33,051 nt of DNA from Acidobacteriota bacterium (GTDB lineage: Bacteria > Acidobacteriota > Terriglobia > 20CM-2-55-15): contig JAJEDW010000176.1 in the NCBI GenBank assembly GCA_022821265.1, positions 1 through 33,051 on the forward strand, written 5' to 3'. The notes beneath the pieces are model-generated. The model worked only from the letters and a program-made list of their open reading frames with translations, made no database searches and was not told the origin of the DNA. The position numbers were made by a program, and so were the translations under genes. This document shows positions 16,338 to 23,801 of this stretch, piece by piece. Numbering within the stretch: position 1 is the first letter of the stretch; each line of letters opens with the position of its first letter.

Positions 16338-17327
16338 TTACGGCCCCCAGCCGGAATCGGTCCGGAGTTCCCGGACCAGCGCTTTCGTTGAGAACCCCTT
16401 CCATGCCATGTAGAGGGCCGCCGCGGACAACGTCGGGATGTAGACGATCCACCAGGCGAGCAACGCGCCCGCCAGAGCCGTTTCGCTCGCGATGCCCCCG
16501 AACACCGTCACGCTGAACACGAACGCGGCCTGAAAACCCCCGCCGATTCCGGGCAGTTGCGCCAGCGACCCGATCCCGGTCACGGCCAGGACCAGAACGG
16601 CGGTCGCGGGCGGCAGACCCAGGTTCAGGCCCACCAGCATGAGCCAGAATTGTAGCGCAATCGCAATCCACACCAACGCGGAGTGGCCGGCCACGACGGC
16701 TACCGCCCCGGCGTTCGACAAGGCGCCGGCGCCCACCGCAAACATCTCGAAGAGGCGGCGGAGGCGCCCGAACCGGAGTCGAGCCTTGATTCCGGCGGCA
16801 TTCCGATGGGACAAGAACAGGAGCCCCATGGCCGTCAACGAACCGATGAGCAAGAGCCACGCCGCGCGCGACAGCGCGGCGACGCTGCCGCCGGCGCCGG
16901 CAGGAGCGTCGGCGGCGCCCAGACCGACGGCGAGCAGCAGCACGATCATCAGGGAATCGAAGACGCGTTCGACGACAATGGTGGCGACGGCGCCCGTAAC
17001 CGGAAGGTCTTCCTGGCGGGCCACCCAGAGGGGGCGGACGACTTCGCCCGGCCGCCCCGCCGCATAGATCGCGGCAAAGCCCAGAATCGTGCCGTGAAAC
17101 AGGAGCGACCAACGGACCGACTTGAAGGGCGCGAGCAGCCGGCGCCACCGCACGGCGCGGAGGGCGTAGCTCACGAAGGTGGCGAAGACGGAGGCGGCGA
17201 TCCAGCCGGGACGCATCTCACGGAAGCTCTCCATGAAGAGCATCCGATCGAAGTCGCGGCTGAGCAGAAGATACGACGCACCCAGGAGAGCCGCAATGCC
17301 CATTAAATACAACAACTTCCGCCGCAT
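16338..17327 (-). CDS. Flippase-like membrane protein (LPG_synthase_TM / UPF0104 family)
   Basis: A 329-residue protein with about eight transmembrane helices and the family's conserved features: FVSYALRAVRWRRLL near residue 51, AAGRPGEVVRPLWVAR with the acidic/basic core, VVERVFDSLMIV, and PGIGGGFQAAFVF in the C-terminal half. The domain is shared with the flippase half of MprF and with many uncharacterised lipid-linked proteins; it has no catalytic C-terminal domain here. Probably moves or handles a lipid or lipid-linked intermediate. First gene of the long minus-strand run; an extended -10 ends 8 nt before its ATG. Confidence 0.85.
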   Translation of the reverse strand: MRRKLLYLMGIAALLGASYLLLSRDFDRMLFMESFREMRPGWIAASVFATFVSYALRAVRWRRLLAPFKSVRWSLLFHGTILGFAAIYAAGRPGEVVRPLWVARQEDLPVTGAVATIVVERVFDSLMIVLLLAVGLGAADAPAGAGGSVAALSRAAWLLLIGSLTAMGLLFLSHRNAAGIKARLRFGRLRRLFEMFAVGAGALSNAGAVAVVAGHSALVWIAIALQFWLMLVGLNLGLPPATAVLVLAVTGIGSLAQLPGIGGGFQAAFVFSVTVFGGIASETALAGALLAWWIVYIPTLSAAALYMAWKGFSTKALVRELRTDSGWGP

Positions 17328-17335
17328 GGTGTCGG

Positions 17336-17344
17336 ATTATCCCA
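17336..17344 (-). promoter_or_regulatory. Extended -10 before the flippase-like gene
   Basis: The minus strand reads TG-G-GATAAT (17344-17336), then 8 nt to the ATG at 17327. This probably starts the long operon with a leaderless transcript. -35 not recognisable. Confidence 0.45.
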
Positions 17345-17411
17345 GAAACCGCGCCCGAGGACGGAACTTTTGCCGCCACCGATGCGTTTGCATGGATGAG
17401 TCCGACAAAAT

Positions 17412-18014
17412 GTGGGCGCCGCGGCGTGCGGGACTCTGAGATTGGAGCGACCGGATCAAGAACTCGTCGAGCGTTGCCTTCGAGGTGATCGCGGCGCTTG
17501 GGAGATCATCGTCCACGAGCACCACAGGCGCGTCTACAACCTGGCCTACCGGTACTGCGGCCGGTTCGACGAGGCGGAAGACCTGACACAGGAGATCTTT
17601 CTGAAGGTCTACCGGACGATGGCCGCCTACCGGCCGGAATCCGGAGCGTTCGTGACGTGGCTGTTGCGCGTTGGCCGGAACCAGATCATCGATCGTTACC
17701 GAAAGCTCAAGAGGGAGCGGTCGATGACCGACCCGATCGATGCCGCGTTCGAGCGGATCGAGGAAAACCCGGCACGTTACGACACCCCGGGAGAGGCGCT
17801 TCGCAAGCGGGAACTGACGGACGCGGTTCACCGGGCGCTGCTGGACATGGCCGTGGACCTGCGGGAAGCCGTGATATTGAGGGACCTGGAGGGTTGCACC
17901 TACGAGGAAATGGCGTCGATTCTCGACGTGCCGTTGGGCACGGTCAAGTCCAGGATCAGTAGGGGTCGGACCGCGTTGGGACGCCGGCTCCGAGGCTTGA
18001 AGGGCCGTCTGTGA
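17412..18014 (+). CDS. ECF-type RNA polymerase sigma factor
   Basis: A 200-residue group 4 (ECF) sigma factor. Region 2 (about residues 27-95) has IIVHEHHRRVYNLAYRYCG, DEAEDLTQEIFLKVYRTM and FVTWLLRVGRNQIIDRYRK; region 4 (about 136-192) has LREAVILRDLEGCTYEEMAS and the recognition helix VPLGTVKSRISRGR. The start is uncertain: the GTG at 17412 gives an odd N-terminus (GAAACGT), and a TTG at 17442 just before LERPDQELVERC is a good alternative. The anti-sigma gene follows after 31 nt, so this is the regulator of the module to its right and probably of itself. Confidence 0.94.
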   Translation: MGAAACGTLRLERPDQELVERCLRGDRGAWEIIVHEHHRRVYNLAYRYCGRFDEAEDLTQEIFLKVYRTMAAYRPESGAFVTWLLRVGRNQIIDRYRKLKRERSMTDPIDAAFERIEENPARYDTPGEALRKRELTDAVHRALLDMAVDLREAVILRDLEGCTYEEMASILDVPLGTVKSRISRGRTALGRRLRGLKGRL

Positions 18015-18045
18015 CGCGGAACCGCGGCGGCGTTCGGCAAGTACG

Positions 18046-18792
18046 ATGTTCGACTGCGAGACCATAGAGGAACGGCTGTCCGACTATCTCGACGCGCTGC
18101 TGCCGCCCGAGGAGCGCTCCGGGATCGCAACGCACCTGGAGGCTTGCGGCGAGTGCCGGCAGTTGCGCGACATGATGCTCGAGACTCGCCGCGCCGCGCG
18201 AACGTTTCCTTCCCATCCGGCGCCTTCGAGCCTGGCGTCCCGAATACTGGCCGCCACCGCCGACGAGCCGATTCTCAGCTGCGCCGAGGTGCGCGAGCAC
18301 TTGTCCGAGCGACTGGACCGGCGATCGGCCGGCTACGGGGCTCCGCTGGACACGCATCTGGCCGCATGCCCGGAATGCCGAGAAGCGCGTGAGGTCATGG
18401 CCGAGGCCATGGACTGGGCAAAGCGGATTCCCAGCCGCGAGCCGCCGCGCTGGCTGGCGGCCCGAATCGTGGCCGTCACGCCGCCCCTCCGCCCGAAGTC
18501 GGTCCGCGAAGCCGGGTTCGATGCGCTGGCCGGTGTCCGGCGCTGGTTCGTCGAGCCGCGGATCGCGATGAGCGTTTTTTCGGCGGTGCTGGTGTTGAGT
18601 TGGATGACCCGAATCACGGGCGTGCCGCTGGACCCGTCCGCGCTTCGAAACCCGTCCGCGGTGTACCACGGCGTGGAGACGCTGGCCGGGGACGTCTACG
18701 ACCGCTCCGTCCGGTTCTACTACGGTGTCCCGCATGCCATAATCGAAGCGCTTCAGCCACGAATCGATCGCCTGACGGGAAGTTCGCGATGA
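18046..18792 (+). CDS. Transmembrane anti-sigma factor with two zinc-binding domains
   Basis: A 248-residue zf-HC2/ZAS-type anti-sigma factor, expected to hold the neighbouring ECF sigma at the membrane. It has two zinc modules in tandem with nearly identical spacing: Cys4, His30-x3-Cys34-x2-Cys37 and Cys79, His104-x3-Cys108-x2-Cys111. One transmembrane helix follows (about 173-189) and then a 58-residue periplasmic tail without obvious domain. A single ZAS domain is usual, so the duplication is noteworthy. The stop overlaps the next ATG as ATGA. Confidence 0.9.
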   Translation: MFDCETIEERLSDYLDALLPPEERSGIATHLEACGECRQLRDMMLETRRAARTFPSHPAPSSLASRILAATADEPILSCAEVREHLSERLDRRSAGYGAPLDTHLAACPECREAREVMAEAMDWAKRIPSREPPRWLAARIVAVTPPLRPKSVREAGFDALAGVRRWFVEPRIAMSVFSAVLVLSWMTRITGVPLDPSALRNPSAVYHGVETLAGDVYDRSVRFYYGVPHAIIEALQPRIDRLTGSSR

Positions 18793-19526
18793 AGTGCGCG
18801 TATCACCCGGAACTGGACGGCGTCGCCTACTGCCTGTTGTGCGGCAAGGCCCTCTGCGCGCCCTGCCGACGTGAAGTCGACAAGGGCGTCTATTGCGAAA
18901 CCTGTCTGGCGGACATCGTCCGCCGCACGATGCGGGAGGCCGCGGACGACGGTTCACCGTCGAGCCACGGGGCCTCGCCCGAGGGGGCGCCGACTCGCGG
19001 CGAGAATCCGGGAGTCGCCTTCGCGTTGGGTCTGATTCCGGGTGTCGGCGCCGTCTACAACGGCGATTTCTTCAAGGCCGCGGCGCACATCGCGGTCTTC
19101 GCCGTGCTCATCCAACTGACCGAAGCTGCGGGACCCGACTCCGGCGCGCTGTTCGGACTGCTCACCGCCGGGTTCTATTGCTACATGCCGTTCGAGGCGT
19201 ACTACACGGCCAAGAAGCGGAGTCTCCCGACCGCGGGTATCGACCTGGAAACTCCCATCGACCGTCTCCATCGACAGCTCGGCGCGATCCGCAACCTGGA
19301 GCTTTGGGGCGGAATCGGGATGGTCGCCGTTGGCGTCGTCTTTCTGGCCGACAGCCTGGATGTTCTTGCATTGTCGAGGATCGCGCGCTACTGGCCGGTA
19401 CTCCTGATCGTCTACGGCGCGTGGCTCGTTTTCGTGCGTGTCCGGCGGCGCGGCGTTTCCGAGGCTGAAGCAGGCGCTTCCCCGCCGGTCGAGCCGGGAA
19501 GCCGCGAACAACGGAGCGACGCATGA
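18789..19526 (+). CDS. B-box-type zinc-finger membrane protein with LiaF-like transmembrane domain
   Basis: A 245-residue protein. The N-terminal cytoplasmic zinc finger has Cys3, His6, Cys15, Cys18, Cys23, Cys26, Cys36 and Cys39, a B-box-like pattern. A Gly/Ser/Pro linker leads to membrane segments starting at GVAFALGLIPGVGAVYNGDF, and a C-terminal pair (LWGGIGMVAVGVVFLADS, IARYWPVLLIVYGAWLVF) resembles the DUF5668/LiaF-type helix pair also seen in the next two genes. Role unknown; its place between anti-sigma and DUF4097 genes suggests envelope-stress sensing or response. ATGA overlaps at both ends. Confidence 0.82.
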   Translation: MKCAYHPELDGVAYCLLCGKALCAPCRREVDKGVYCETCLADIVRRTMREAADDGSPSSHGASPEGAPTRGENPGVAFALGLIPGVGAVYNGDFFKAAAHIAVFAVLIQLTEAAGPDSGALFGLLTAGFYCYMPFEAYYTAKKRSLPTAGIDLETPIDRLHRQLGAIRNLELWGGIGMVAVGVVFLADSLDVLALSRIARYWPVLLIVYGAWLVFVRVRRRGVSEAEAGASPPVEPGSREQRSDA

Positions 19527-19774
19527 TCTGGCCGCTGTTGCTGATCACGTTGGGTATCCTCTTTCTCTTGAACAACATCGCTCCGGAACGGTTCGATATC
19601 GGGCGCATGTGGCCCGTCATTCTGATCGTGATCGGGCTGGTGAAGATCTTCGAGTACGTCGGAGTGTCGGGCGGCGCCGGCGCCCGCCGCCGGGGTGCGG
19701 AAACTCCCGCCCACACGGCGGACCCACCGAACCGGCCCGACTTGCCGGCCGGCCGCGAAAAGGAGGACCGATGA
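19523..19774 (+). CDS. Small DUF5668/LiaF-like membrane protein
   Basis: An 83-residue protein with two helices (about 2-18 and 29-46; IWPLLLITLGILFLLNN and MWPVILIVIGLVKIFEYV) repeating the WPxxLIxxG pattern of the family, followed by a hydrophilic, probably cytoplasmic tail rich in Arg, Pro and Glu. It overlaps both neighbours by ATGA. An AGGAGG ribosome binding site for the next gene lies inside its last codons. Function unknown. Confidence 0.78.
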   Translation: MIWPLLLITLGILFLLNNIAPERFDIGRMWPVILIVIGLVKIFEYVGVSGGAGARRRGAETPAHTADPPNRPDLPAGREKEDR

Positions 19775-21135
19775 CGGCCAACCGCGTGAGTGTGGGACGC
19801 GTATTCTGGGCGGCGACGCTGGTCGCGGTCGGGGGCCTGTTGCTTGCGCGCAATTTCGGGTATGCGATTCCCGCGTGGCGGATCCTGGCCGTGTACTGGC
19901 CCGCGCTGATCATCGGATGGGGCCTGCTGAAGCTTGTCGATTACTTCCGGTTCAAGGACGAGGGGAAATCGCTCTTCAGCGCGGGCGAGGTCGCCATGCT
20001 GGTGTTCGTGCTGGTTGTCGGTACGGGCTTCACGGCTGCCGCGAACATGGATCGCGACTTCGGATTCCTCGAAGTGATCGGGGAAGAGTTCGACCTGTTC
20101 GACATGCTCGGAGAGAACCACGCGTTCGCGTCCAGCATCGAGGTCGCGATCGACCCGGACCGCGTGGTCGAGATCCGCAACCGCTACGGCACGGTCGAAG
20201 TCGAACCCGGAGACGACGGCGTACTCCGGGTCGCGATCGAGAAGCTCGTGCGGGCTTCGTCCGCGGATGCCGCAACCGAGCTGGAAGGGGAACTGGAGTT
20301 TTCGATCGAGACGGAGGACGGGCGCTACGTGGTGGCTTCCAATCGCAACGGTCTGAGCGAGGCCGTCCGGCGCCGATTCCGGACGAACCTTCGGGTGCAG
20401 GCGCCGGCCGGCAGCTCGCTTTCGATCGACAACCGTTACGGCGCGGTGCGCGTCACCGGCCTCGGCGGCGATCAGGTCGTCGAGAACGGCTACGGCGGCA
20501 TCATCCTGAACGGAATACGGGGAAACGTCGGTGTCGAGAACCGGTACGGTTCCGTGTCCGTCGACGACGCGTCGGGGGATGTTTCGGTTTCCAACCGCTA
20601 CGGCAGAGTCACGTTGAACGAAATCGGCGGCAACGTCGCGGTCGAGAACGCGTTCGCCCCGGTCCGGCTCAGCGGCATCGGGGGATCCACCGCCGTCAGC
20701 AACGCGTACGCCACAGTCGAGGTGAGTCGGGCCTCGGGCGATGTCCGCGTCGACGGCCGGAACAGCCGCGTCGAACTGGAAGACATTCAGGGCGCGGTGA
20801 ACGTGGACGCGTCCTACCGCGACGTCGAAGGCCGGAACCTCAGGCAGTCGGTCAACGTCGCCACCCGGCACGCGGACGTTGTGCTGCGGTTCGAGTCGGC
20901 TCCGACGGCGCCGGTCACGGTGACGGGCGAATATGCCGACGTGCGCCTGGAGTTGCCTCCCGAGCCGGATTTCTTCCTCGAGGCGCAGGTGCGGAGCGGA
21001 TCGTTCCTATCCGAATTCGACGGTTTCGAGAGGGAGGCGGCGGGCCGGGACGTGCGGGTCACCGGGGCGACGGGCGACGGCGGCCCGAGGGTTTCGATCC
21101 GCACGTCCTACGGCGACGTGCGAATCGTTCGATAG
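19771..21135 (+). CDS. Membrane-anchored DUF4097 beta-solenoid protein
   Basis: 454 residues. The N-terminal 95 or so residues hold a LiaF-like helix pair (VFWAATLVAVGGLLLARNFG, ILAVYWPALIIGWGLLKLV) and a third helix (VAMLVFVLVVGTGFTAAAN). The rest is a DUF4097-type right-handed beta-helix made of about 20-residue turns with recurring NRYG and related motifs (IRNRYGTVEV, IDNRYGAVRV, VENGYGGI, VENRYGSVSV, VSNRYGRVTL, VENAFAPVRL, VSNAYATVEV). The solenoid is probably periplasmic. Relatives sit beside LiaF/PspC-like stress systems; here it is the end product of the sigma-factor module. Strong AGGAGG site; ATGA overlap. Confidence 0.88.
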   Translation: MTANRVSVGRVFWAATLVAVGGLLLARNFGYAIPAWRILAVYWPALIIGWGLLKLVDYFRFKDEGKSLFSAGEVAMLVFVLVVGTGFTAAANMDRDFGFLEVIGEEFDLFDMLGENHAFASSIEVAIDPDRVVEIRNRYGTVEVEPGDDGVLRVAIEKLVRASSADAATELEGELEFSIETEDGRYVVASNRNGLSEAVRRRFRTNLRVQAPAGSSLSIDNRYGAVRVTGLGGDQVVENGYGGIILNGIRGNVGVENRYGSVSVDDASGDVSVSNRYGRVTLNEIGGNVAVENAFAPVRLSGIGGSTAVSNAYATVEVSRASGDVRVDGRNSRVELEDIQGAVNVDASYRDVEGRNLRQSVNVATRHADVVLRFESAPTAPVTVTGEYADVRLELPPEPDFFLEAQVRSGSFLSEFDGFEREAAGRDVRVTGATGDGGPRVSIRTSYGDVRIVR

Positions 21136-21149
21136 GACCCCCCGTGGCC

Positions 21150-21659
21150 ATGAAACACGTGTACCTGGTCGGGTTCATGGGGTCGGGCAAGTCCACGGTG
21201 GGCCGCCTGGTCGCCGAACGGCTCGGTCTGGAATGCGTCGACCTCGACGTCCGGATCGAACAATACGACGGCCGCCGGATCGGCGAGATCTTCCGGGAAT
21301 CGGGAGAGCCGGGCTTTCGAAACATCGAGAGCACCGTGCTTCGCCGCGTCGCCGCGGCGGCGCGACAGGTGGTTGCATTGGGAGGCGGAACCTATTGCAG
21401 TGCGGCGAACCGTGACATCGTCGACCGCACCGGGATCGCCGTCTACCTGGAAACCGCTCTGGACACCATACTCGACCGCGTCCGCCTCGACGGCGCCCGC
21501 CCGCTGTTCACGAGCCGGGATCAGGTTGCGACACTCCTGGCGACGCGTCTCCCGTCGTATGAGAAAGCACCGGTTCGCGTACGGACCGACGACCTCGAAC
21601 CCGTCCAGATTGCCGACCTCGTCATCGGCCGCATCGAGCCCGTAGAACGGCCAGGTTAA
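21150..21659 (+). CDS. aroK: Shikimate kinase
   Basis: Phosphorylates shikimate at the 3-hydroxyl in the chorismate pathway. 169 residues, normal length. Walker A GFMGSGKSTVG (residues 8-18), the shikimate-binding DLDVRIEQ, FRESGEPGFRNIE with the substrate Arg, ALGGGTYC, and the lid Arg in DGARPLF. The ATG at 21150 is used; an in-frame GTG at 21144 is an alternative. It is 14 nt after the DUF4097 gene, so may share its transcript. Its TAA is shared tail-to-tail with the STAS gene through a TTAA palindrome. aroA lies about 3 kb away. Confidence 0.95.
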   Translation: MKHVYLVGFMGSGKSTVGRLVAERLGLECVDLDVRIEQYDGRRIGEIFRESGEPGFRNIESTVLRRVAAAARQVVALGGGTYCSAANRDIVDRTGIAVYLETALDTILDRVRLDGARPLFTSRDQVATLLATRLPSYEKAPVRVRTDDLEPVQIADLVIGRIEPVERPG

Positions 21660-22000
21660 CGGAAGCTCTTCAGCGCCCGTGCTTCGTTGTCGTACACGTC
21701 GAAAACGGTCAGAAGCTTCGTGATCTGCATCAGGTCGCGAACCCGGTGCGTCAGGCCGAGCAGCTTGAGCTGGCCCTGCTGATTACGGACCCTCGTGTAG
21801 GAGGACACGAGCAGGCCAAGGCCCGAGCTGTCGATGTAGCTCACTTCGGAAAGGTTGAGCAGGAAGTTCTTGTCGCCGGCTTCGAGCATTTCCTGGATCC
21901 GATCGCGAAGCACGACCGTTTCCTCGCCGATGGTGATCCGGCCGGCGAGATCCATGATCACCACATCGTCCAGGCGCCGGAGCGTGACGGTAATGCTCAT
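21656..22000 (-). CDS. STAS-domain anti-sigma factor antagonist
   Basis: A 114-residue SpoIIAA/RsbV-like protein. The phospho-acceptor serine is in YIDSSGLG (Ser58), in the same position as in SpoIIAA. In the family, dephosphorylated STAS protein binds the partner kinase and frees a sigma factor or other target. It is coupled by an ATGA overlap to the RsbW-like kinase upstream. No matching sigma-B-type factor or PP2C phosphatase is in the window, so the output is unknown. Confidence 0.92.
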   Translation of the reverse strand: MSITVTLRRLDDVVIMDLAGRITIGEETVVLRDRIQEMLEAGDKNFLLNLSEVSYIDSSGLGLLVSSYTRVRNQQGQLKLLGLTHRVRDLMQITKLLTVFDVYDNEARALKSFR

Positions 22001-22437
22001 TCCGGATGCTCCGCATCGAGTTGCTTGACCATCCGCAACCGATTGCCGCCGTTCTCCCCGCCCGTGATCTCGACCGTGTCCATGAACGAACGGATGATCA
22101 GGATACCGCGGCCACCCGGCTTCAGAAGGTTCTCCGCGTCCCGCGGGTCGGGAACCTCGGCGAGATCGAAACCCGGCCCCTGGTCCTCGACGATGATCTC
22201 GATGGCTTGGCCGGTACCGGAAATCCTGAGGAACACCGTCTTGGACGGGTCCAGACCGTTCCCGTGCCGCATGGCGTTGATGGCGCCCTCGTTGACCGAA
22301 AGCTCGAGCCAGTGCGCGAGTTCCTCCTCCAGGTCGAACGCGGCCACCGCCTTGCCGACGAAATCATGAACCGTGGTCAGTTCCTCTATGCAACTGGAGA
22401 CCGTCAGCTCGAAAGCGGCGGTATTGCCTGGAACCAT
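21997..22437 (-). CDS. RsbW/SpoIIAB-like serine kinase / anti-sigma factor
   Basis: A 146-residue HATPase_c protein. ATP-binding boxes are present: N box LSVNEGAINAMRHGNG, G1 box EDQGPGFDL and G2 box GGRGILIIRSF. It should phosphorylate the STAS protein encoded next and bind a target when not so engaged. The ATG at 22437 is preceded by a consensus -35 TTGACA and lacks a Shine-Dalgarno sequence. Confidence 0.92.
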   Translation of the reverse strand: MVPGNTAAFELTVSSCIEELTTVHDFVGKAVAAFDLEEELAHWLELSVNEGAINAMRHGNGLDPSKTVFLRISGTGQAIEIIVEDQGPGFDLAEVPDPRDAENLLKPGGRGILIIRSFMDTVEITGGENGGNRLRMVKQLDAEHPE

Positions 22438-22444
22438 TCATTCA

Positions 22445-22472
22445 GCGTTACATGCGCCATTTGGGTTGTCAA
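22445..22472 (-). promoter_or_regulatory. Promoter of the rsbW-STAS pair
   Basis: The minus strand has TTGACA (22472-22467), a 16-bp spacer and TAACGC (22450-22445), then 7 nt to the ATG. The -35 is perfect, the -10 weak. Predicted transcript starts at or next to the start codon. Confidence 0.5.
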
Positions 22473-22513
22473 TACGGCCCGGCCCGCGGCCACCGCACGC
22501 GGCGCGGCGCCTG

Positions 22514-22673
22514 GGAGCCTGTGGTGAAACCCCGCGTGGCGCCGAGACCGGCGAGGCGCCCGACCGGCAAGGCGCGAGAAGGGAGCATATTCCCGATATG
22601 TGACCGTCGAGCAACGCAGTCCGGACGGGATCGATCGCCGGTCGAATGCAGCAGGGGTTTCACCACAGGCTCC
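22514..22673. repeat. 160-bp inverted-repeat element, copy 1 (MITE-like)
   Basis: It begins GGAGCCTGTGGTGAAACCCC and ends with the exact reverse complement, a perfect 20-bp terminal inverted repeat. It differs from copy 2 (29187-29346) at 11 of 160 positions by hand count, with no indels. Inside is CATAT-TCCCG-ATATG, a short hairpin, identical in both copies. It carries no convincing ORF, so it would have to be moved by an enzyme encoded elsewhere. Flanks are TG on the left and TA on the right. The right end abuts the TAG stop of the ARPP-1 gene, whose last base is the outermost base of the repeat. Confidence 0.85.
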
Positions 22674-23677
22674 TAAGCGTAACGCCGGCGCAGGTTGCGG
22701 CGACGCTCGCGGTAACTCGCCGCCGGCTCGGACCCATCCGATTGCCGCCGGGAACCACCGGGATTCGAAAACGCGGTCAGATGCACGACAACGTCGTCCA
22801 CGACCAGCGCTCCGGCCACCAGGTCCTCGCTCACGACGCCGCAATCGCGCCCGAGCCCGACCCCGGATTGTTCCGCGAAGGGCGCCTCGAGGATGCTCTC
22901 GACGAACGCGTGGGCATCGGTCCGCAACCGGGATTCCGGGCGCGAACCGGGCCGCTCGATGACGTCGACCGCGTAACTGCGCACCAGCCTGGGCAGGACG
23001 GCGGCGAAGGTCTCCGGCTTGTCGAACAGGTCCAGACCGAAACGCTCGTTCCCGACGACGAAGAGTGCCCCGACCTGGCCCGGCAACGCGTCAACGGAAT
23101 TGACGTATTCGTCGAGCCGCGCGGCGTGACGCTCGAAGATCGAGCTCATGGCCCCGGTCGGCGACCCGGCGTCCATCGCGTAGGCCTTCTCGCGGATGGA
23201 ATTCCAGACTTCGCCCTGGTTGGAACGTCTCGCTCCAGTCCTGGCCAACGATCGGCGCACGCTCGCGTGCCGCGCCGCCCGGCCCCGGGCGTACTGGACC
23301 CGGTTCGTGACGGCGAAGTCCACGGTGTCATAGTCCCAGCGGCCCTGCTCGACGCAGGACACCGGAATGATCGTCTTCCGCGTCCCGGGAAGCAGCATCG
23401 TGAGATTCGCGACCCGGTTCTGCTTGGCTCCCACCAACTCTTCACCGTCGAGTATCAGGACGGGCTGTTTCGATCGATTGTCCACCGCGAGGTCGGGAAC
23501 GCTGCCCTCGCCGGAGAGCTCCCGGACCGTGACGAGCCCCTCCCGCAAGCCGTCCGCGAGCATTCGGTAGATCACACGGCTCCGGACCTCCGACAGCAGC
23601 GGAAACAGGGTCAGGCCGTCACGGCCCATGGGTTTGCCGATCGTCAATTGCGACAGGGCGTTTTTGAGTGGATGCAT
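22673..23677 (-). CDS. ARPP-1 domain protein
   Basis: A 334-residue protein matching the ARPP-1 family (ARG and Rhodanese-Phosphatase-superfamily-associated protein). Recognisable stretches: TLFPLLSE near residue 23, PVLILDGEELVGAKQNRV, LTMLLPGTRKTIIPVSCVEQ and GRWDYD. A second half (ALPGQVGALFVVGNERFGLD) is followed by an Arg-rich tail. Molecular function is not known; the family is linked computationally to ADP-ribose and conflict-type systems. The ATG at 23677 has a GAGGAG site 6 nt upstream and its own sigma-70 promoter. Divergent from a MerR regulator. The TAG stop forms the border of a 160-bp repeat. Confidence 0.82.
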   Translation of the reverse strand: MHPLKNALSQLTIGKPMGRDGLTLFPLLSEVRSRVIYRMLADGLREGLVTVRELSGEGSVPDLAVDNRSKQPVLILDGEELVGAKQNRVANLTMLLPGTRKTIIPVSCVEQGRWDYDTVDFAVTNRVQYARGRAARHASVRRSLARTGARRSNQGEVWNSIREKAYAMDAGSPTGAMSSIFERHAARLDEYVNSVDALPGQVGALFVVGNERFGLDLFDKPETFAAVLPRLVRSYAVDVIERPGSRPESRLRTDAHAFVESILEAPFAEQSGVGLGRDCGVVSEDLVAGALVVDDVVVHLTAFSNPGGSRRQSDGSEPAASYRERRRNLRRRYA

Positions 23678-23719
23678 ACGCGACTCCTCTGATATGGTCA
23701 GCAAACAACAGTTGAAAAC

Positions 23720-23748
23720 ATTATGAGGAAAGTCGGCGAGCTAGTCAA
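23720..23748 (-). promoter_or_regulatory. Sigma-70 promoter of the ARPP-1 gene
   Basis: The minus strand has TTGACT (23748-23743), a 17-bp spacer and CATAAT (23725-23720). It lies in the 124-bp gap shared with merR. Three ACAGT-type motifs (CAACAGTTG, CAACAGTCAG, CGACAGTTAC) and a CTCATT/AATGAG inverted pair nearby could be operator sites for the MerR protein. Confidence 0.65.
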
Positions 23749-23801
23749 CAGTCAGTCTCATTATTCGACAGTTACTATCACTGAAATGAGGTGCTGATAT
23801 A

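Noticed and set aside
17412-17441. Leaderless start for the ECF sigma gene
   Set aside because: No TANNNT hexamer lies at the right distance from either candidate start.
22469-22666. Small ORFs inside the 160-bp repeat, including frames starting MQQGFHHRLL at both copies
   Set aside because: They run out of the element into unrelated sequence, have no ribosome binding sites, and are by-products of the repeat sequence.
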